A stretch of 64,000 nt of DNA from Flavicella sp042091695 (GCA_042091695.1 JBELHA010000004.1:1-64000), one strand, 5' to 3'. Positions 53,730-63,547 are shown, counted from the stretch's first letter. Numbers and translations: made by a program. Notes: generated by a model from the sequence alone, not told the origin.

Positions 53730-55433
53730 TTATGCTTTTTTCCTTTCTTTTTTTTTCTTCATTTTAGACTTTTTGAGGTTTTTCTCCTTTTTAGTGTATA
53801 GATCACTTTTCAAAAACTCATGTGAAATTACAACAGCTTTAGCCATGTCTTCTTCAGAGTAATCCCAATACGCATCAATGACCTTATTGTATGGGAATTG
53901 AGGTCCGTTTACTTTGTAATCCATTCTTAATTTTTTGAGTTTGACCTTTAATGCCGCAACTACTTTTTGATAGCTTGGATTGTCATACACATTGTTGTCC
54001 TCTGTAGGGTCTTTTTTTAGGTCATACAATTCCCAACCTGGCGGTGTGTCAGGGATGTCTTTTTTTTCCAAAGTACCGTAAAACATCAATAATTTATAGT
54101 GTTCCGTTCGAATTCCTATATGTGCAGGGATTTTGTGATGTGCCATGTGTAAAGGGTAATGGTAGTAGGCTGCATTGTCCCAGTTTTTTGGTGTTTTCCC
54201 AGTTTCAACAATGGATTTAAAACTATTACCTTGCATTACAGATGGAATTGTTCCTCCTGCAAAATCAATCAAAGTAGGTGCAAAATCAACATTTTCGATG
54301 GTAGCCTTGTTACGGCTTCCTTTCTTGATTGTTTTTGGGTAACGAATGATAAAGGGCATACGCATCCCTTCCTCATAGGCCCAACGCTTGTCAAAAAAAT
54401 CGTGTTCGCCTAAATAATATCCTTGGTCAGAAGTATAAATAATGATGGTATTGTCATAAATTCCTTCTTTCTTTAAATGAGCAATAACACGTGCAATATT
54501 GTCATCGACCCCTTTTACGCAACGCAGGTATTTTTTTAAAAAACGTTGGTAGTTTTGCGATGTACTTGTTTTTTTTCCTGCCAAGACAGTGCCTTTGTGT
54601 ACCTGAGAATTGTAACGTTCTGTATTGCGACTACTAACAGAGGAACCAATTCTATGAATCAGCTCATCATTATGTCCTCTAGTGGCAATAGAACCATTAT
54701 TTTTTCGGTTCCTTAAATTATCAGGCTCAGGAATTGTTACATCTGCAAGGTAGTCTTCATACCTCGGAGCATAGTCATAATTTCCATGGGGTGCTTTAAA
54801 GTGTAGTTTTAAGAAAAATGGTTTTTGTTTGTCTCTTTTTTGTAACCAATCAATTCCTGAATTGGCAATCATATCAGAGGAATGCCCCATCATTTGAACC
54901 GATCCTTTTTCTGATTTTTTTCCCAAATCAAAATCTTTGATAGGTTTGTCTTTTTCAGTGAAAATAGGGTTGAAATAATGTCCTTGAGAATGCATGACTT
55001 TATAATAATCAAACGCGAGAGGAAGTATGCCTAAATGCCATTTTCCAATTACCCCTGTTTGGTATCCAGCATTGCGCATCTCTATTGGTAAATACTGTCT
55101 TTTTTTATCAATCTTACCACCTAACGATGTGACCCCATTTACTGCACTGTATTGACCTGTAAGAATTGTAGCACGACTTGGGGAACAAATAGCATTGTTA
55201 CAAAAAGTATTCTCTAGGACCATTCCTTCCGCAGCAATTTTGTCTAGAGTAGGGGTTGGGTCTAGCGAGGCAAGTCTACCACCATAGGCACCAATTGCCG
55301 TTGTGGTATGGTCGTCAGACATGATATAAAGAATGTTTGGTTTTGTCTGCGAATGAATTTTTGTAATTAAAAACAACAGTAGTAGAATAGTGGTGTTTTT
55401 TTTTAGTTTTTTTAATGTGTAGGTTTTGAGCAT
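53730..55433 (-). CDS. Secreted S1-type sulfatase
   Basis: This 567-residue enzyme hydrolyses sulfate esters. A signal peptide (NTTILLLLFLITKIHSQ) leads to the alkaline-phosphatase-like fold with metal aspartates in YIMSDDHTTT and the Cys-type active site CSPSR, where Cys83 becomes formylglycine. GKWHLG and YTSDQGYYLGEHDFFDKRW complete the S1 pattern, and the mid C-terminal DPTEDNNVYDN is typical of glycan sulfatases. The last about 20 residues are unusually lysine-rich. The substrate is probably a sulfated polysaccharide given the secreted beta-helix neighbours. Formylglycine formation needs a maturase that is not in the window. Confidence 0.9.
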   Translation of the reverse strand: MLKTYTLKKLKKNTTILLLLFLITKIHSQTKPNILYIMSDDHTTTAIGAYGGRLASLDPTPTLDKIAAEGMVLENTFCNNAICSPSRATILTGQYSAVNGVTSLGGKIDKKRQYLPIEMRNAGYQTGVIGKWHLGILPLAFDYYKVMHSQGHYFNPIFTEKDKPIKDFDLGKKSEKGSVQMMGHSSDMIANSGIDWLQKRDKQKPFFLKLHFKAPHGNYDYAPRYEDYLADVTIPEPDNLRNRKNNGSIATRGHNDELIHRIGSSVSSRNTERYNSQVHKGTVLAGKKTSTSQNYQRFLKKYLRCVKGVDDNIARVIAHLKKEGIYDNTIIIYTSDQGYYLGEHDFFDKRWAYEEGMRMPFIIRYPKTIKKGSRNKATIENVDFAPTLIDFAGGTIPSVMQGNSFKSIVETGKTPKNWDNAAYYHYPLHMAHHKIPAHIGIRTEHYKLLMFYGTLEKKDIPDTPPGWELYDLKKDPTEDNNVYDNPSYQKVVAALKVKLKKLRMDYKVNGPQFPYNKVIDAYWDYSEEDMAKAVVISHEFLKSDLYTKKEKNLKKSKMKKKKERKKA

Positions 55434-55610
55434 CTAGTTTTGTTTAGAAAATATACTTTACCACTCAAAATTAACAGTATCCATCAAAATAAACTGTTCA
55501 AAGACAACAAAAATTAAAATGTATATGACATTTTAAGTGTTGTAAATATAGAAACAATCTTAGGCAGTAGTTTCAAACTGCTTATTGCTTTAATATTTTT
55601 TTAAAGCTAT

Positions 55611-55652
55611 AAGACCGAGATAGAAATATGAATATATTTCTATCTCGGTCTT
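55611..55652 (-). terminator. Terminator of the ThuA operon
   Basis: A perfect 19-bp stem (55611-55629 with 55634-55652) and a four-base loop lie between the small membrane protein and the sulfatase gene. On the minus strand a T-rich tail follows. It should separate the ThuA genes from the sulfatase. Confidence 0.75.
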
Positions 55653-55676
55653 AGTTGTTAATTTTTTCAATTTGTT

Positions 55677-55862
55677 TTAGTTGATGTCTTTTTTTAAAGG
55701 ATACGTACTTGTGTCCGTTGTAAAAAATTTATGGTTGTCAATTAGGGTTTTTTGAAAGGATTTATTTTTATGAATAAAATAGTACTCTTTTTGATATTTT
55801 TTGAACAATAGGAGTTCAAAAAATAACACAGCAAAACAAAAACATACAATACCTATTCTCAT
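55677..55862 (-). CDS. Small membrane protein coupled to ThuA, 61 aa
   Basis: A short frame starting with MRIGIVCFCFAVLFFELLLF, one membrane helix, followed by about 40 basic and polar residues. Its start codon overlaps the ThuA stop as ATGA, the classic signal for coupled translation, which supports it being real although it has no recognised family. A terminator follows 25 bp further on. Confidence 0.55.
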   Translation of the reverse strand: MRIGIVCFCFAVLFFELLLFKKYQKEYYFIHKNKSFQKTLIDNHKFFTTDTSTYPLKKDIN

Positions 55863-56638
55863 AGCTTAAATTTTTTGGATTCATTGTTTTTGTTCTCTGT
55901 CAACCACTCCAAAGCAAATAATAACAATTTTTTGAAGTTTTTATCTTTTGATACAGCAAGACTATGTCCCAATGCAGTATAGAAAACTTTTCCTTTTCCA
56001 TAATTTTTAACCCACGCTACAGGGCTTTCTTTTCCTTGGTAATTGGCAGTTAATAGTATTTTGTTTTCAGGGTTTAGATGGGTGTAAAAGTACAACTCTT
56101 CGAACATTTCATAATTCGCAAACGAAGTATCGAGAATTCCATTATTTGCAACCAATTTTATAGGGTATTTGTGCATCTTAGGATGGTGGTCAAATCGTGC
56201 TCCAATCATTTTATAAAACTCAGACCAATCTCCATTTTTGGTACTTCTAAAGGATGCAGTTGCCGAATGTATTCCCAATACAGGCATTCCCTTTTTGACA
56301 GCTTTTAGGATTCCCTTGTATTGTTGTTTTGAAAGGTTGTTGATGGTTGTGTTGATCAGTAAAACGTCATATTTTGAAAGTCCTTTTGCAAATACTTCAT
56401 AGTCTTCGGTATAGGTGACAAAGTAATTGTTTTCAATCTCCAAATGCTTTCTTATTTCTGCAGCTCTGCTTAAGTCATCGTGATAATCTCCACCACCGAT
56501 GTACAAAATATGAGTTCTGTCTTTTACTTTTCGCTTCTTGTAAATTGAAGTGTAGGGGTCAAATTTTACGGCTACATTATTTTGAGCATATGAAAAACAG
56601 CTGCATAAAATAAATAGAAGTAGTAGTTTAAATTTCAT
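55859..56638 (-). CDS. ThuA domain protein, exported
   Basis: This 259-residue protein has a signal peptide (MKFKLLLLFILCSCFSYAQ) and a ThuA (class I glutamine amidotransferase-like) fold: THILYIGGGDYHDD, VLLINTTINNLSKQQYKGI, VLGIHSATASF and GKVFYTALGHSLAVSKD. ThuA-family proteins act in sugar metabolism, often next to Gfo/Idh oxidoreductases and DUF1080 proteins. The gene is two bases after DUF1080, so the pair are one unit. Confidence 0.9.
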   Translation of the reverse strand: MKFKLLLLFILCSCFSYAQNNVAVKFDPYTSIYKKRKVKDRTHILYIGGGDYHDDLSRAAEIRKHLEIENNYFVTYTEDYEVFAKGLSKYDVLLINTTINNLSKQQYKGILKAVKKGMPVLGIHSATASFRSTKNGDWSEFYKMIGARFDHHPKMHKYPIKLVANNGILDTSFANYEMFEELYFYTHLNPENKILLTANYQGKESPVAWVKNYGKGKVFYTALGHSLAVSKDKNFKKLLLFALEWLTENKNNESKKFKL

Positions 56639-56639
56639 A

Positions 56640-57356
56640 TTATATTTTTTTTAGGTAAATGTCCTTAAAAGAGATATCTATAACATGTTTTTTGTGTAGT
56701 TGAATGGCTAATTTACCATGCATACCAACCCCCATGCTTTTGTGAATGCTATCGTTTAATGTATGGTCTCCATTAAAATCAACAAGAGTAACACCATTTA
56801 ATTTGGTTGTAATATTAGTTCCTTTACAGGATAGGTATAACTCATTCCATTCGTTTTTTCCTGTATTGTACTTCCAGTTCTCAGGTGTTGGGTAACTTTC
56901 TAATTTCCATGAAGTTGTTAGTGGTTCTAACCAGTGTTTTACACCATCTGTCTCATCATAGAGTAAACCTGTTCTAAAAGGTTTGGGTGGGTGGATGTCT
57001 ATTTGAGGTCCTTGCATTTTATTTTGTGCTAAATCCAGTTTACTTCTGAATTGTATACCGCTATTCCCGTTTAGAGCATCATTGCTTTTAAATTTAATTT
57101 TGAATTCAAAGTCCCCTAAATTTTCTTTAAATACCAACCAGCTTCCTGGGTGGTTTTTATCAGTGGATTTACAGTGAACTTCTCTATTTTCGATAGTCCA
57201 AAAAGTGTTGCTTTTTTCGAGGTCATTACTAACGACACTCCAATTATCAAATGTTTTTCCGTCAAAAACAGACTGCCACTCTTGAGATTTAGCTCTGTTT
57301 ACATTGTTTTTACAGGAAACAAGTAATACTAGTAGTAATAAAGGGATATGTTTCAT
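56640..57356 (-). CDS. DUF1080 (3-keto-disaccharide hydrolase family) lipoprotein
   Basis: The start is set at ATG 57356 so that a proper lipoprotein signal (MKHIPLLLLVLLVSCKNN, lipidated Cys15) begins the 238-residue protein. The rest is a DUF1080 beta-sandwich: WQSVFDGKTFDNWSVV, GSWLVFKENLGDFEFKIKFK, NSGIQFRSK, and VDFNGDHTLNDSIHKSMGVGMHGKLAIQLH. The family is known for hydrolysing or binding 3-keto glycosides. With ThuA it points to a keto-sugar step in polysaccharide breakdown outside the cell membrane. Confidence 0.9.
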   Translation of the reverse strand: MKHIPLLLLVLLVSCKNNVNRAKSQEWQSVFDGKTFDNWSVVSNDLEKSNTFWTIENREVHCKSTDKNHPGSWLVFKENLGDFEFKIKFKSNDALNGNSGIQFRSKLDLAQNKMQGPQIDIHPPKPFRTGLLYDETDGVKHWLEPLTTSWKLESYPTPENWKYNTGKNEWNELYLSCKGTNITTKLNGVTLVDFNGDHTLNDSIHKSMGVGMHGKLAIQLHKKHVIDISFKDIYLKKI

Positions 57357-57407
57357 AACTAACTTTTTTTTCAAATCTACAATTTTAAAAAGGTTATAAA
57401 TATAACA

Positions 57408-57457
57408 AAACCAACAAAACCTGTTGTGTATATAACACTATTAGGAATTGTTGGTTT
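57408..57457 (-). terminator. Likely terminator after the first beta-helix gene
   Basis: Ten-base perfect arms AAACCAACAA (57408-57417) and TTGTTGGTTT (57448-57457), followed on the minus strand by a T-rich tail. The 30-base loop is long. Confidence 0.55.
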
Positions 57458-57478
57458 CGTAATTAATCTTCAAAAATC

Positions 57479-60448
57479 TTAATGAATCACAGAAATTTGC
57501 TTTGTAACAACCGAGTTGTCAGATAGTATAATTTTTAATATATAGATACCTGTGTGTAAATTGTCAGTTGGAATTTCTTTGATGTCTCTAGAAGTTTCAT
57601 ACACTTTATTTCCTTTTATAGAATAGAGGGAAAGCCCTTTAATAGTTTCAGAACTTTCAATATATAAAGGTGTGTTATTTCTAACAGGTTGAGGGTATAA
57701 CCTAAGAGATACTGCTGTTTCTGAAACAGTTTCTATAGATTGTCCTTTGTCATTTGATTTTGGGCTTAGGTTGTTACTAGTAATAGTAGTATTAAAGTCA
57801 TCTAAGTATACATTACCACTTAAATTACCCAACCACAACTCAAGATGTGTTGTATAGGATTGTTTGTAATCAACACCGATAAAAGTTGTTTCTATTTTTT
57901 TCCACCCAGTTGTTTGGCTGATATAAGTATCAGTAATACTTGGGTCTCCTATCACTATTTGTCTATCAGCTATTGACGTAACTTGTCCAGCTTCAGTATT
58001 CATCAAACGCAGTTTGATTCTATCTGCAGCTCCATTGTCTTGGTCTTGGTCTACTTTGATCCAAAAAGAAACCACAACATCAATTTTAGGACTTGTAAAA
58101 GGAGGTAAGTATACAAAATTAGGATCGCTTTCTACAACTGCTTTGATTTGTTTGGTTTTATTAGAACCGTTGATCCAGTTGGTATTTGGAGCGTTGATTG
58201 TATAAGAATTCAAACCTGTGTGTGCTTCAATAGTTGTAACACCACCTATAATGTTGTTTCCTGTTGCAAACCAATGTGTATTAGCTGCTACATCTTCTAT
58301 ATCACTGTGATTGATAAATCCACTTGTAGCGATTGTCACAGGCCATGTCCATGGATAAGTCTCAGGTGTAAAATCAATTCCAGGAATCCATTTGTCTTTT
58401 CCGTATTCATAGGCTCCTCTATCAGGTTTGTTTCCAATAAATCCTGCAGTAATATCGATGTAGCTCAAAGAACTGTAAACAGGAATTTCAATTTTTCTTG
58501 CCTTATTGATTAATTGTGTACTTGTAGCTTTTGGTCTAAAGTCATACAAATCTCTATTTTCGACTACTTTGCTTGGATCGTAAACTACATTTACATTTTC
58601 TAAAAGCGGAGCGATTTTATTTTCTTTACTACTTGTTGGCTTCGCATAGGTATTGTTAGACTGTACTCCAGGAAAAGTGTTGATTTGAGTTCTGTGGTTA
58701 GAAATACGATCAGCAGCATTGTTTCTAGTAATCGTAAACATATTTGTTGTCGTTGTAGGATCAATTTGTTCCTCTAAAATATTGATATCAACCTTTAGAT
58801 TGTCGAAACAGGTATTGTTGTAAATCTCTTGGTATTCCCCTTTGATCATCATACCGATTCCTCCTGTACCATGAATGGCATCTCCAAGGTTCCAAATCAC
58901 GTTGTGGTGCGCAAGACCCTTTTGTCCAGCTCCTCCTGCATTTCCTATAACCGCATCAAAACGAAATCCATATTTGCCTGTGTCATGTAGCCAGTTGTAA
59001 GAAGTTTCTGACCCTTCCACAATATTCTTAGTCAATTGAATAACGGAACCATCACTTTGTCCCAATCCTGTATTGGAGATATCGTTGTAACGAATTTTTC
59101 CTTCTGGACCTAGATTAATAGTAGCTGAGGCTCCCGTAGTATGCATGATATTGTGGTCAAACTCAATTTTGCTTCCAGAAGCCATTATAGACAATCCTAT
59201 CCCTTGAATGGCAGCACAGGTGTAGTCAATATGGTGGAAGTAGTTATTTATAATTTTGTGTTCGTCACCTCCTAGTATAAGGGCTTCACCATCAGTATAT
59301 TCGAAGACGTTTTTTTCAAAGGTACAATTGAAACTAGTACCGTTAGAGGTCAAATCTCCATCTGTTTTTTGATCTACACTGGTTACCAATGGAGAAGTTT
59401 TAACTCCTAACATACGTTTTGAACAGTTAGGATAGCTGAAAACATTGTTGTAGATATTGATATTGGAACTGTTGTAAATTCTAACCGTAGAGGCAAAAAA
59501 TTTCAGGTCTTTCACTTCTACTTCATCTGCGTTGCGAATATCAAAACCGTAGCTATGTGTTTTTCCTTTAATAGATGCATTGTTTAGATCATTTCCATTG
59601 TCATTACTCCATGCGTATAGAGTTTTGGAGGTTTTGTCGTAAAACCATTCGTTTTGAGCATCTAGAAAATCGAGTTTTCCCTCTAGAAAATAAAAATGCT
59701 CCTTGTCTCTCCAGTCATTGCTTTTTACGGGGGTGTGAGTAAAGTAATCGTACTTTAAAACTTTTCCGTTTGGCAGTGTTTTTGCGGTTTGTACTTCTGA
59801 AGTGACTTCTGTCACAAAGGTTCTAAAAGACCCAATATTTGCAATCAAAAGCGATCCATCAATACTTCCTAAAGTATTTAGAGCGGGGGTAGCAGCGTGA
59901 CTTTTTTCTTGGATATAACCATTGTAATCCGCATTGTCTTTGATACCGTCACCATTGCTAGTATTGTCTTTTTCCACATAGCCATGAGCCCAGTTTTCAT
60001 TGTCGTAGATGGCATCATTTTCAAAGGTTGTATTTGGCCAGCGAGCCATGACCTTTTCTTCGTCATCTATAAAGAGTTGCCATACATCTTCAGTGAGCTG
60101 TGTTTTGTAAATATTTCCACTGTGTTGGGTCCATGATGATGTGATGTCAATGCTTCCATTCATCACCACATTTTCATTGTTAAAAGGTTCGATGGTGATT
60201 TTGTCCTTTCCATCGATGATAACCTCTTCGTGATAGATTCCTTCTAATAGGTAGATTGTACCTCCTTCGGTTGTGTTGAATTCGGATACAGCTTTTGAAA
60301 TTGTTTTGAAAGGACTTGTGCTTGTCAATCCATCATTGGAGATGTCGTTTCCAATGTTGTTTGGGGAAACGTAAATTGTTTTTTGTGCAGAAAGTCCACA
60401 TAGTGTCGTTAAAAAGGTCAATATGACCAAGTTTAGGTTTTTTTTCAT
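57479..60448 (-). CDS. Secreted right-handed beta-helix protein with T9SS sorting tail (989 aa)
   Basis: After a signal peptide (residues 1-21) the protein shows a beta-helix domain of about 25-680: DGLTSTSPFKTISKAV, EGGTIYLLEGIYHEEV, repeated NNIYNNVF/HKIINNYFHHIDY-type rungs, and the LFIDDEEKVMARWPN loop seen in secreted glycan-active helices. Residues about 715-900 form a jelly-roll, carbohydrate-binding-like domain (LELWLGNLSGNVYLDDF). The end (LRLYPQPVRNNTPLYIE, then GIYILKII) is a type IX secretion sorting domain. It is probably a polysaccharide lyase or hydrolase, the family undecided. A paralogue follows upstream. Confidence 0.85.
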   Translation of the reverse strand: MKKNLNLVILTFLTTLCGLSAQKTIYVSPNNIGNDISNDGLTSTSPFKTISKAVSEFNTTEGGTIYLLEGIYHEEVIIDGKDKITIEPFNNENVVMNGSIDITSSWTQHSGNIYKTQLTEDVWQLFIDDEEKVMARWPNTTFENDAIYDNENWAHGYVEKDNTSNGDGIKDNADYNGYIQEKSHAATPALNTLGSIDGSLLIANIGSFRTFVTEVTSEVQTAKTLPNGKVLKYDYFTHTPVKSNDWRDKEHFYFLEGKLDFLDAQNEWFYDKTSKTLYAWSNDNGNDLNNASIKGKTHSYGFDIRNADEVEVKDLKFFASTVRIYNSSNINIYNNVFSYPNCSKRMLGVKTSPLVTSVDQKTDGDLTSNGTSFNCTFEKNVFEYTDGEALILGGDEHKIINNYFHHIDYTCAAIQGIGLSIMASGSKIEFDHNIMHTTGASATINLGPEGKIRYNDISNTGLGQSDGSVIQLTKNIVEGSETSYNWLHDTGKYGFRFDAVIGNAGGAGQKGLAHHNVIWNLGDAIHGTGGIGMMIKGEYQEIYNNTCFDNLKVDINILEEQIDPTTTTNMFTITRNNAADRISNHRTQINTFPGVQSNNTYAKPTSSKENKIAPLLENVNVVYDPSKVVENRDLYDFRPKATSTQLINKARKIEIPVYSSLSYIDITAGFIGNKPDRGAYEYGKDKWIPGIDFTPETYPWTWPVTIATSGFINHSDIEDVAANTHWFATGNNIIGGVTTIEAHTGLNSYTINAPNTNWINGSNKTKQIKAVVESDPNFVYLPPFTSPKIDVVVSFWIKVDQDQDNGAADRIKLRLMNTEAGQVTSIADRQIVIGDPSITDTYISQTTGWKKIETTFIGVDYKQSYTTHLELWLGNLSGNVYLDDFNTTITSNNLSPKSNDKGQSIETVSETAVSLRLYPQPVRNNTPLYIESSETIKGLSLYSIKGNKVYETSRDIKEIPTDNLHTGIYILKIILSDNSVVTKQISVIH

Positions 60449-60583
60449 GGTAAATGTTTAGTTATTAGTTATTTGAAAAATAAGACTTATTAATTGTAGA
60501 AAATGACTGATTTTCAACAAATACTAGTACATTTCAGACCTTAAAAATCACTTTATAAATAAAAAACACTTAATTGAAATAAA

Positions 60584-60622
60584 AAATACCGATAACGAGA
60601 ATTAAAATAGTTACCGGTATTT
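60584..60622 (-). terminator. Terminator after the second beta-helix gene
   Basis: A 13-bp stem with one mismatch (60584-60596 with 60610-60622) followed on the minus strand by a T tract, 22 bp past the stop at 60644. Confidence 0.65.
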
Positions 60623-60643
60623 GTAATAAGGAATAGTTGTTAA

Positions 60644-63547
60644 CTATAAAATAACAATTTGTTTTGTTACAATTCTATTTTCAGTTGTTCTGATTTGAAT
60701 CAAATAAACACCTGGAATTAAATTATCAGTAGGTAATTCGTGAATGTTTCCATTCATTTCAAGTACTTTTTTTCCTTGTATATTGAAAAGGCTTACAGTG
60801 TTTATTTTGGCAGACCCACCTATTTTTAATGGCGTATTTACATGAACTGGCTGTGGATATAGAACTATATCTTCTGTCTCATATTCCGAGTTACTCAATG
60901 TATGTACTTCTTTTATTTCTGTTGTAAAGTCATCTACATATATATTTCCACTTAAGTTTCCTAGCCATAATTCAATATGTGTATTGAATGCTGTTTGGTA
61001 ATCTATACCTGTGAATGTTTTTTCAATTTTTAGCCAATTATCTTTAATCATTTCAAATCCATCTGAAGCATCACCTACGATAATTTGAGAGTCAACTAAG
61101 CTATTTTTATTGTCAACAACACCGTCTCTCAATCTCAATTTGATTCTGTCTTTGGCACCATTGTCTTGATTGGCATCAGACAAGATCCAAAAAGAAACAA
61201 TAATTTCAATTTTGTTACTCACAAAAGAAGGGTTGTATTCAAAACTTTTATCACTGAACAATCTAGCATTGGTTTGTTTTGTCTTACTTGAACTACCATC
61301 CCAGTTTTTGTTCGGTGCATTTAGCGTATAAGAAGCGACTCCTGACTTAAATTTGCTAGTCGTTCTTTCACCAATAATACTTCCTCCTGACACAGACCAC
61401 TTGTCACCAGCGACTATGCTTTCAAAGTCACTATGGTTTATAAAACCACTTGTTGTAATCACATTGACAGGTGGGTTTCCTCCATTATTATTGTTTGAAG
61501 GCCATGCCCATGGGTAAGTTGTTGGTGTAAAGTCAATTCCAGGCACCCATTTTTCACCACCAATTTCATAAGCACCAATGTCAGGAGCAGTACCTTTCCA
61601 ACCATTTGTTACGTCACGATCTTTCACATTCACATAATGTGTAGCGTCAATAACTATTCCTTGGTCGATGATACCTGTTGTCGAAGCTTTTGGTCTAAAG
61701 TCATACAAAGCTCTATTCTCAATGATTTTGGTTTTGTCATATGCAATTATATTTTCTAGCTTTCCTTTTGTTTGTTCATCAGCATCTCCTTTGAAAGAAG
61801 TGATATTGTTGGATAGAGTTCCAGGAATATCCGTCAATGATGTGGCTTGTTTTGTTCTATTGTAAGAAATGAAATCAGCTAAATTATTCCTAGTAAATGT
61901 ATTAAGGTTGCTTTCTCCAATAGATAGTTTGCATTGTTCGCTAATGATCAAGAGATCAGTTTTCAAACAGTTGAAAACCGTATTGTTGTAAATTTCTTGG
62001 TTATCACCTTTGACCATCATACCAATACCTCCAGTGTCTGCGATAGCATCTCCCATATTCCAAATTACATTGTGGTGTGCGAGCCCATGTTCACCGGCTG
62101 TACATGGAGCACTTGTTGGAGCGTCAAAACGGAATCCATATTTTTCAGAATCGTGTAGCCAATTGTAAGAGGTTTCGGACTCGACAACAGCTTCTTTAGT
62201 AATTTGTACAATAGAACCGTCACTTTGAGCATATCCAGTATTAGAAATATCATTGAAACGTATGCTAGCTTTATGACCTAAATTAAGAGTAGCAGAGGCA
62301 CCCGTGGTGTGCATGATGTTTTCTTCAAAAGTCATATTCATACCTTTTGAAAAAATAGAGAGTCCAATCCCTTGAATAGAACCACAAGAATAGTCTATGT
62401 GGTGGAAGTAATTGTTCAATATCTTATGATTGTTACCTGCAAGAATCATTGCTTCTCCATCCGTATATTCAAAAACATTCCCTTCAAAAGTACAGTTTTC
62501 ACTTCCGTAAGAAGATAATTTACCAGAAACAATATCTTGATCAACACTCGTTACCAATGGAGATGAAATTTCCCCTAGCATTCTTCTAGAGCAATTTGGG
62601 TAACTAAATACGTTGTCTTTGATTTTTATATTGTCTCCATTTTTAATTCTTACCGTAGTGGCAAAAAATTTACAATCTTGTATGGTGATGTTATCAGAAT
62701 TGATAATTTGGAATGCATAGGTTTGCGTTTTTCCTTTGATAGTAGCATTGTTCAAGTCATCTCCACTATTAGTTGACCAAGCATATAGATAACGCTGTGA
62801 TCCTTCTAATCCAAAAAACCATTCATCACTTGTATCTAAAAAGGATAGCTTTTTTTCTAGGAAGTAATAGTGGTGTTTTGTTTTGTACTCATTGTTAGGA
62901 ACTACATCGTAATCAAACTTATTGTTACTGTAAATATCAGATGTTACATCTCTTACATAAGTTCTAAAGGAACCTACATTTGCAATGATAAGTGCTCCGT
63001 CTATATTTGGGTCTAGGGTGCTGATATCTCCTATAGATGCGTCTGTATTGTCATAAATAGTTCCATTTGAACTACTAGAAACACTAGAATGTGCCCAGTT
63101 GGTATGGTCGTAAATTGCATCATTTTCAAATGTAGTATTTGGCCAACGTGCCATCACTTTTTCTTTATCATCAATAAACAACTGCCATACATCCTCTGAT
63201 ACAGGGGTTTTGTAGACATTACCATTGTGTTGTGTCCATGTAGACGATATGTCAATGGTACCGTTAATTACTACATTGTCACCAGTTTTTGCGATGATCT
63301 GAATATTCTTTTTGTTGTTGATTTCAATTTCTTCATGATAAATACCCTCCAATAAATATATAGTTCCACTGTCAGTATTGTTAAATTTTCCTAGTGCTTT
63401 GTCTATTGTTTTGAAAGGACTTGTTTCAGACAAACCATCATTGTTAATATCGTCTCCTAAATTTGTAGGGGAAACGTAAAATTTTTTCTGTGCCTGTACA
63501 GAAAAAGAGAGTAATAGAAAAAATGTAAAATAGATAGTTTTCCTCAT
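60644..63547 (-). CDS. Secreted right-handed beta-helix protein with T9SS sorting tail (967 aa), paralogue
   Basis: It has the same domain order as its neighbour: signal peptide (MRKTIYFTFFLLLSFSVQAQ), beta-helix (DGLSETSPFKTIDKAL, LFIDDKEKVMARWPN, HKILNNYFHHIDYSCG, GLAHHNVIWNMGD), jelly-roll domain from about 695 (FINHSDFESIVAGDKW to LWLGNLSGNIYVDDF) and a T9SS type A tail (IVLYPQPVHVNTPLKIG, GVYLIQIRTTENRIV). In the segments I compared roughly two thirds of residues are identical. The differences cluster in the helix's N-terminal loops and the linker, hinting at different but related substrates. Confidence 0.85.
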   Translation of the reverse strand: MRKTIYFTFFLLLSFSVQAQKKFYVSPTNLGDDINNDGLSETSPFKTIDKALGKFNNTDSGTIYLLEGIYHEEIEINNKKNIQIIAKTGDNVVINGTIDISSTWTQHNGNVYKTPVSEDVWQLFIDDKEKVMARWPNTTFENDAIYDHTNWAHSSVSSSSNGTIYDNTDASIGDISTLDPNIDGALIIANVGSFRTYVRDVTSDIYSNNKFDYDVVPNNEYKTKHHYYFLEKKLSFLDTSDEWFFGLEGSQRYLYAWSTNSGDDLNNATIKGKTQTYAFQIINSDNITIQDCKFFATTVRIKNGDNIKIKDNVFSYPNCSRRMLGEISSPLVTSVDQDIVSGKLSSYGSENCTFEGNVFEYTDGEAMILAGNNHKILNNYFHHIDYSCGSIQGIGLSIFSKGMNMTFEENIMHTTGASATLNLGHKASIRFNDISNTGYAQSDGSIVQITKEAVVESETSYNWLHDSEKYGFRFDAPTSAPCTAGEHGLAHHNVIWNMGDAIADTGGIGMMVKGDNQEIYNNTVFNCLKTDLLIISEQCKLSIGESNLNTFTRNNLADFISYNRTKQATSLTDIPGTLSNNITSFKGDADEQTKGKLENIIAYDKTKIIENRALYDFRPKASTTGIIDQGIVIDATHYVNVKDRDVTNGWKGTAPDIGAYEIGGEKWVPGIDFTPTTYPWAWPSNNNNGGNPPVNVITTSGFINHSDFESIVAGDKWSVSGGSIIGERTTSKFKSGVASYTLNAPNKNWDGSSSKTKQTNARLFSDKSFEYNPSFVSNKIEIIVSFWILSDANQDNGAKDRIKLRLRDGVVDNKNSLVDSQIIVGDASDGFEMIKDNWLKIEKTFTGIDYQTAFNTHIELWLGNLSGNIYVDDFTTEIKEVHTLSNSEYETEDIVLYPQPVHVNTPLKIGGSAKINTVSLFNIQGKKVLEMNGNIHELPTDNLIPGVYLIQIRTTENRIVTKQIVIL

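Noticed and set aside
58148..58513. 121-codon open frame antisense to the first beta-helix gene
   Set aside because: Cysteine- and isoleucine-rich translation typical of antisense shadows.
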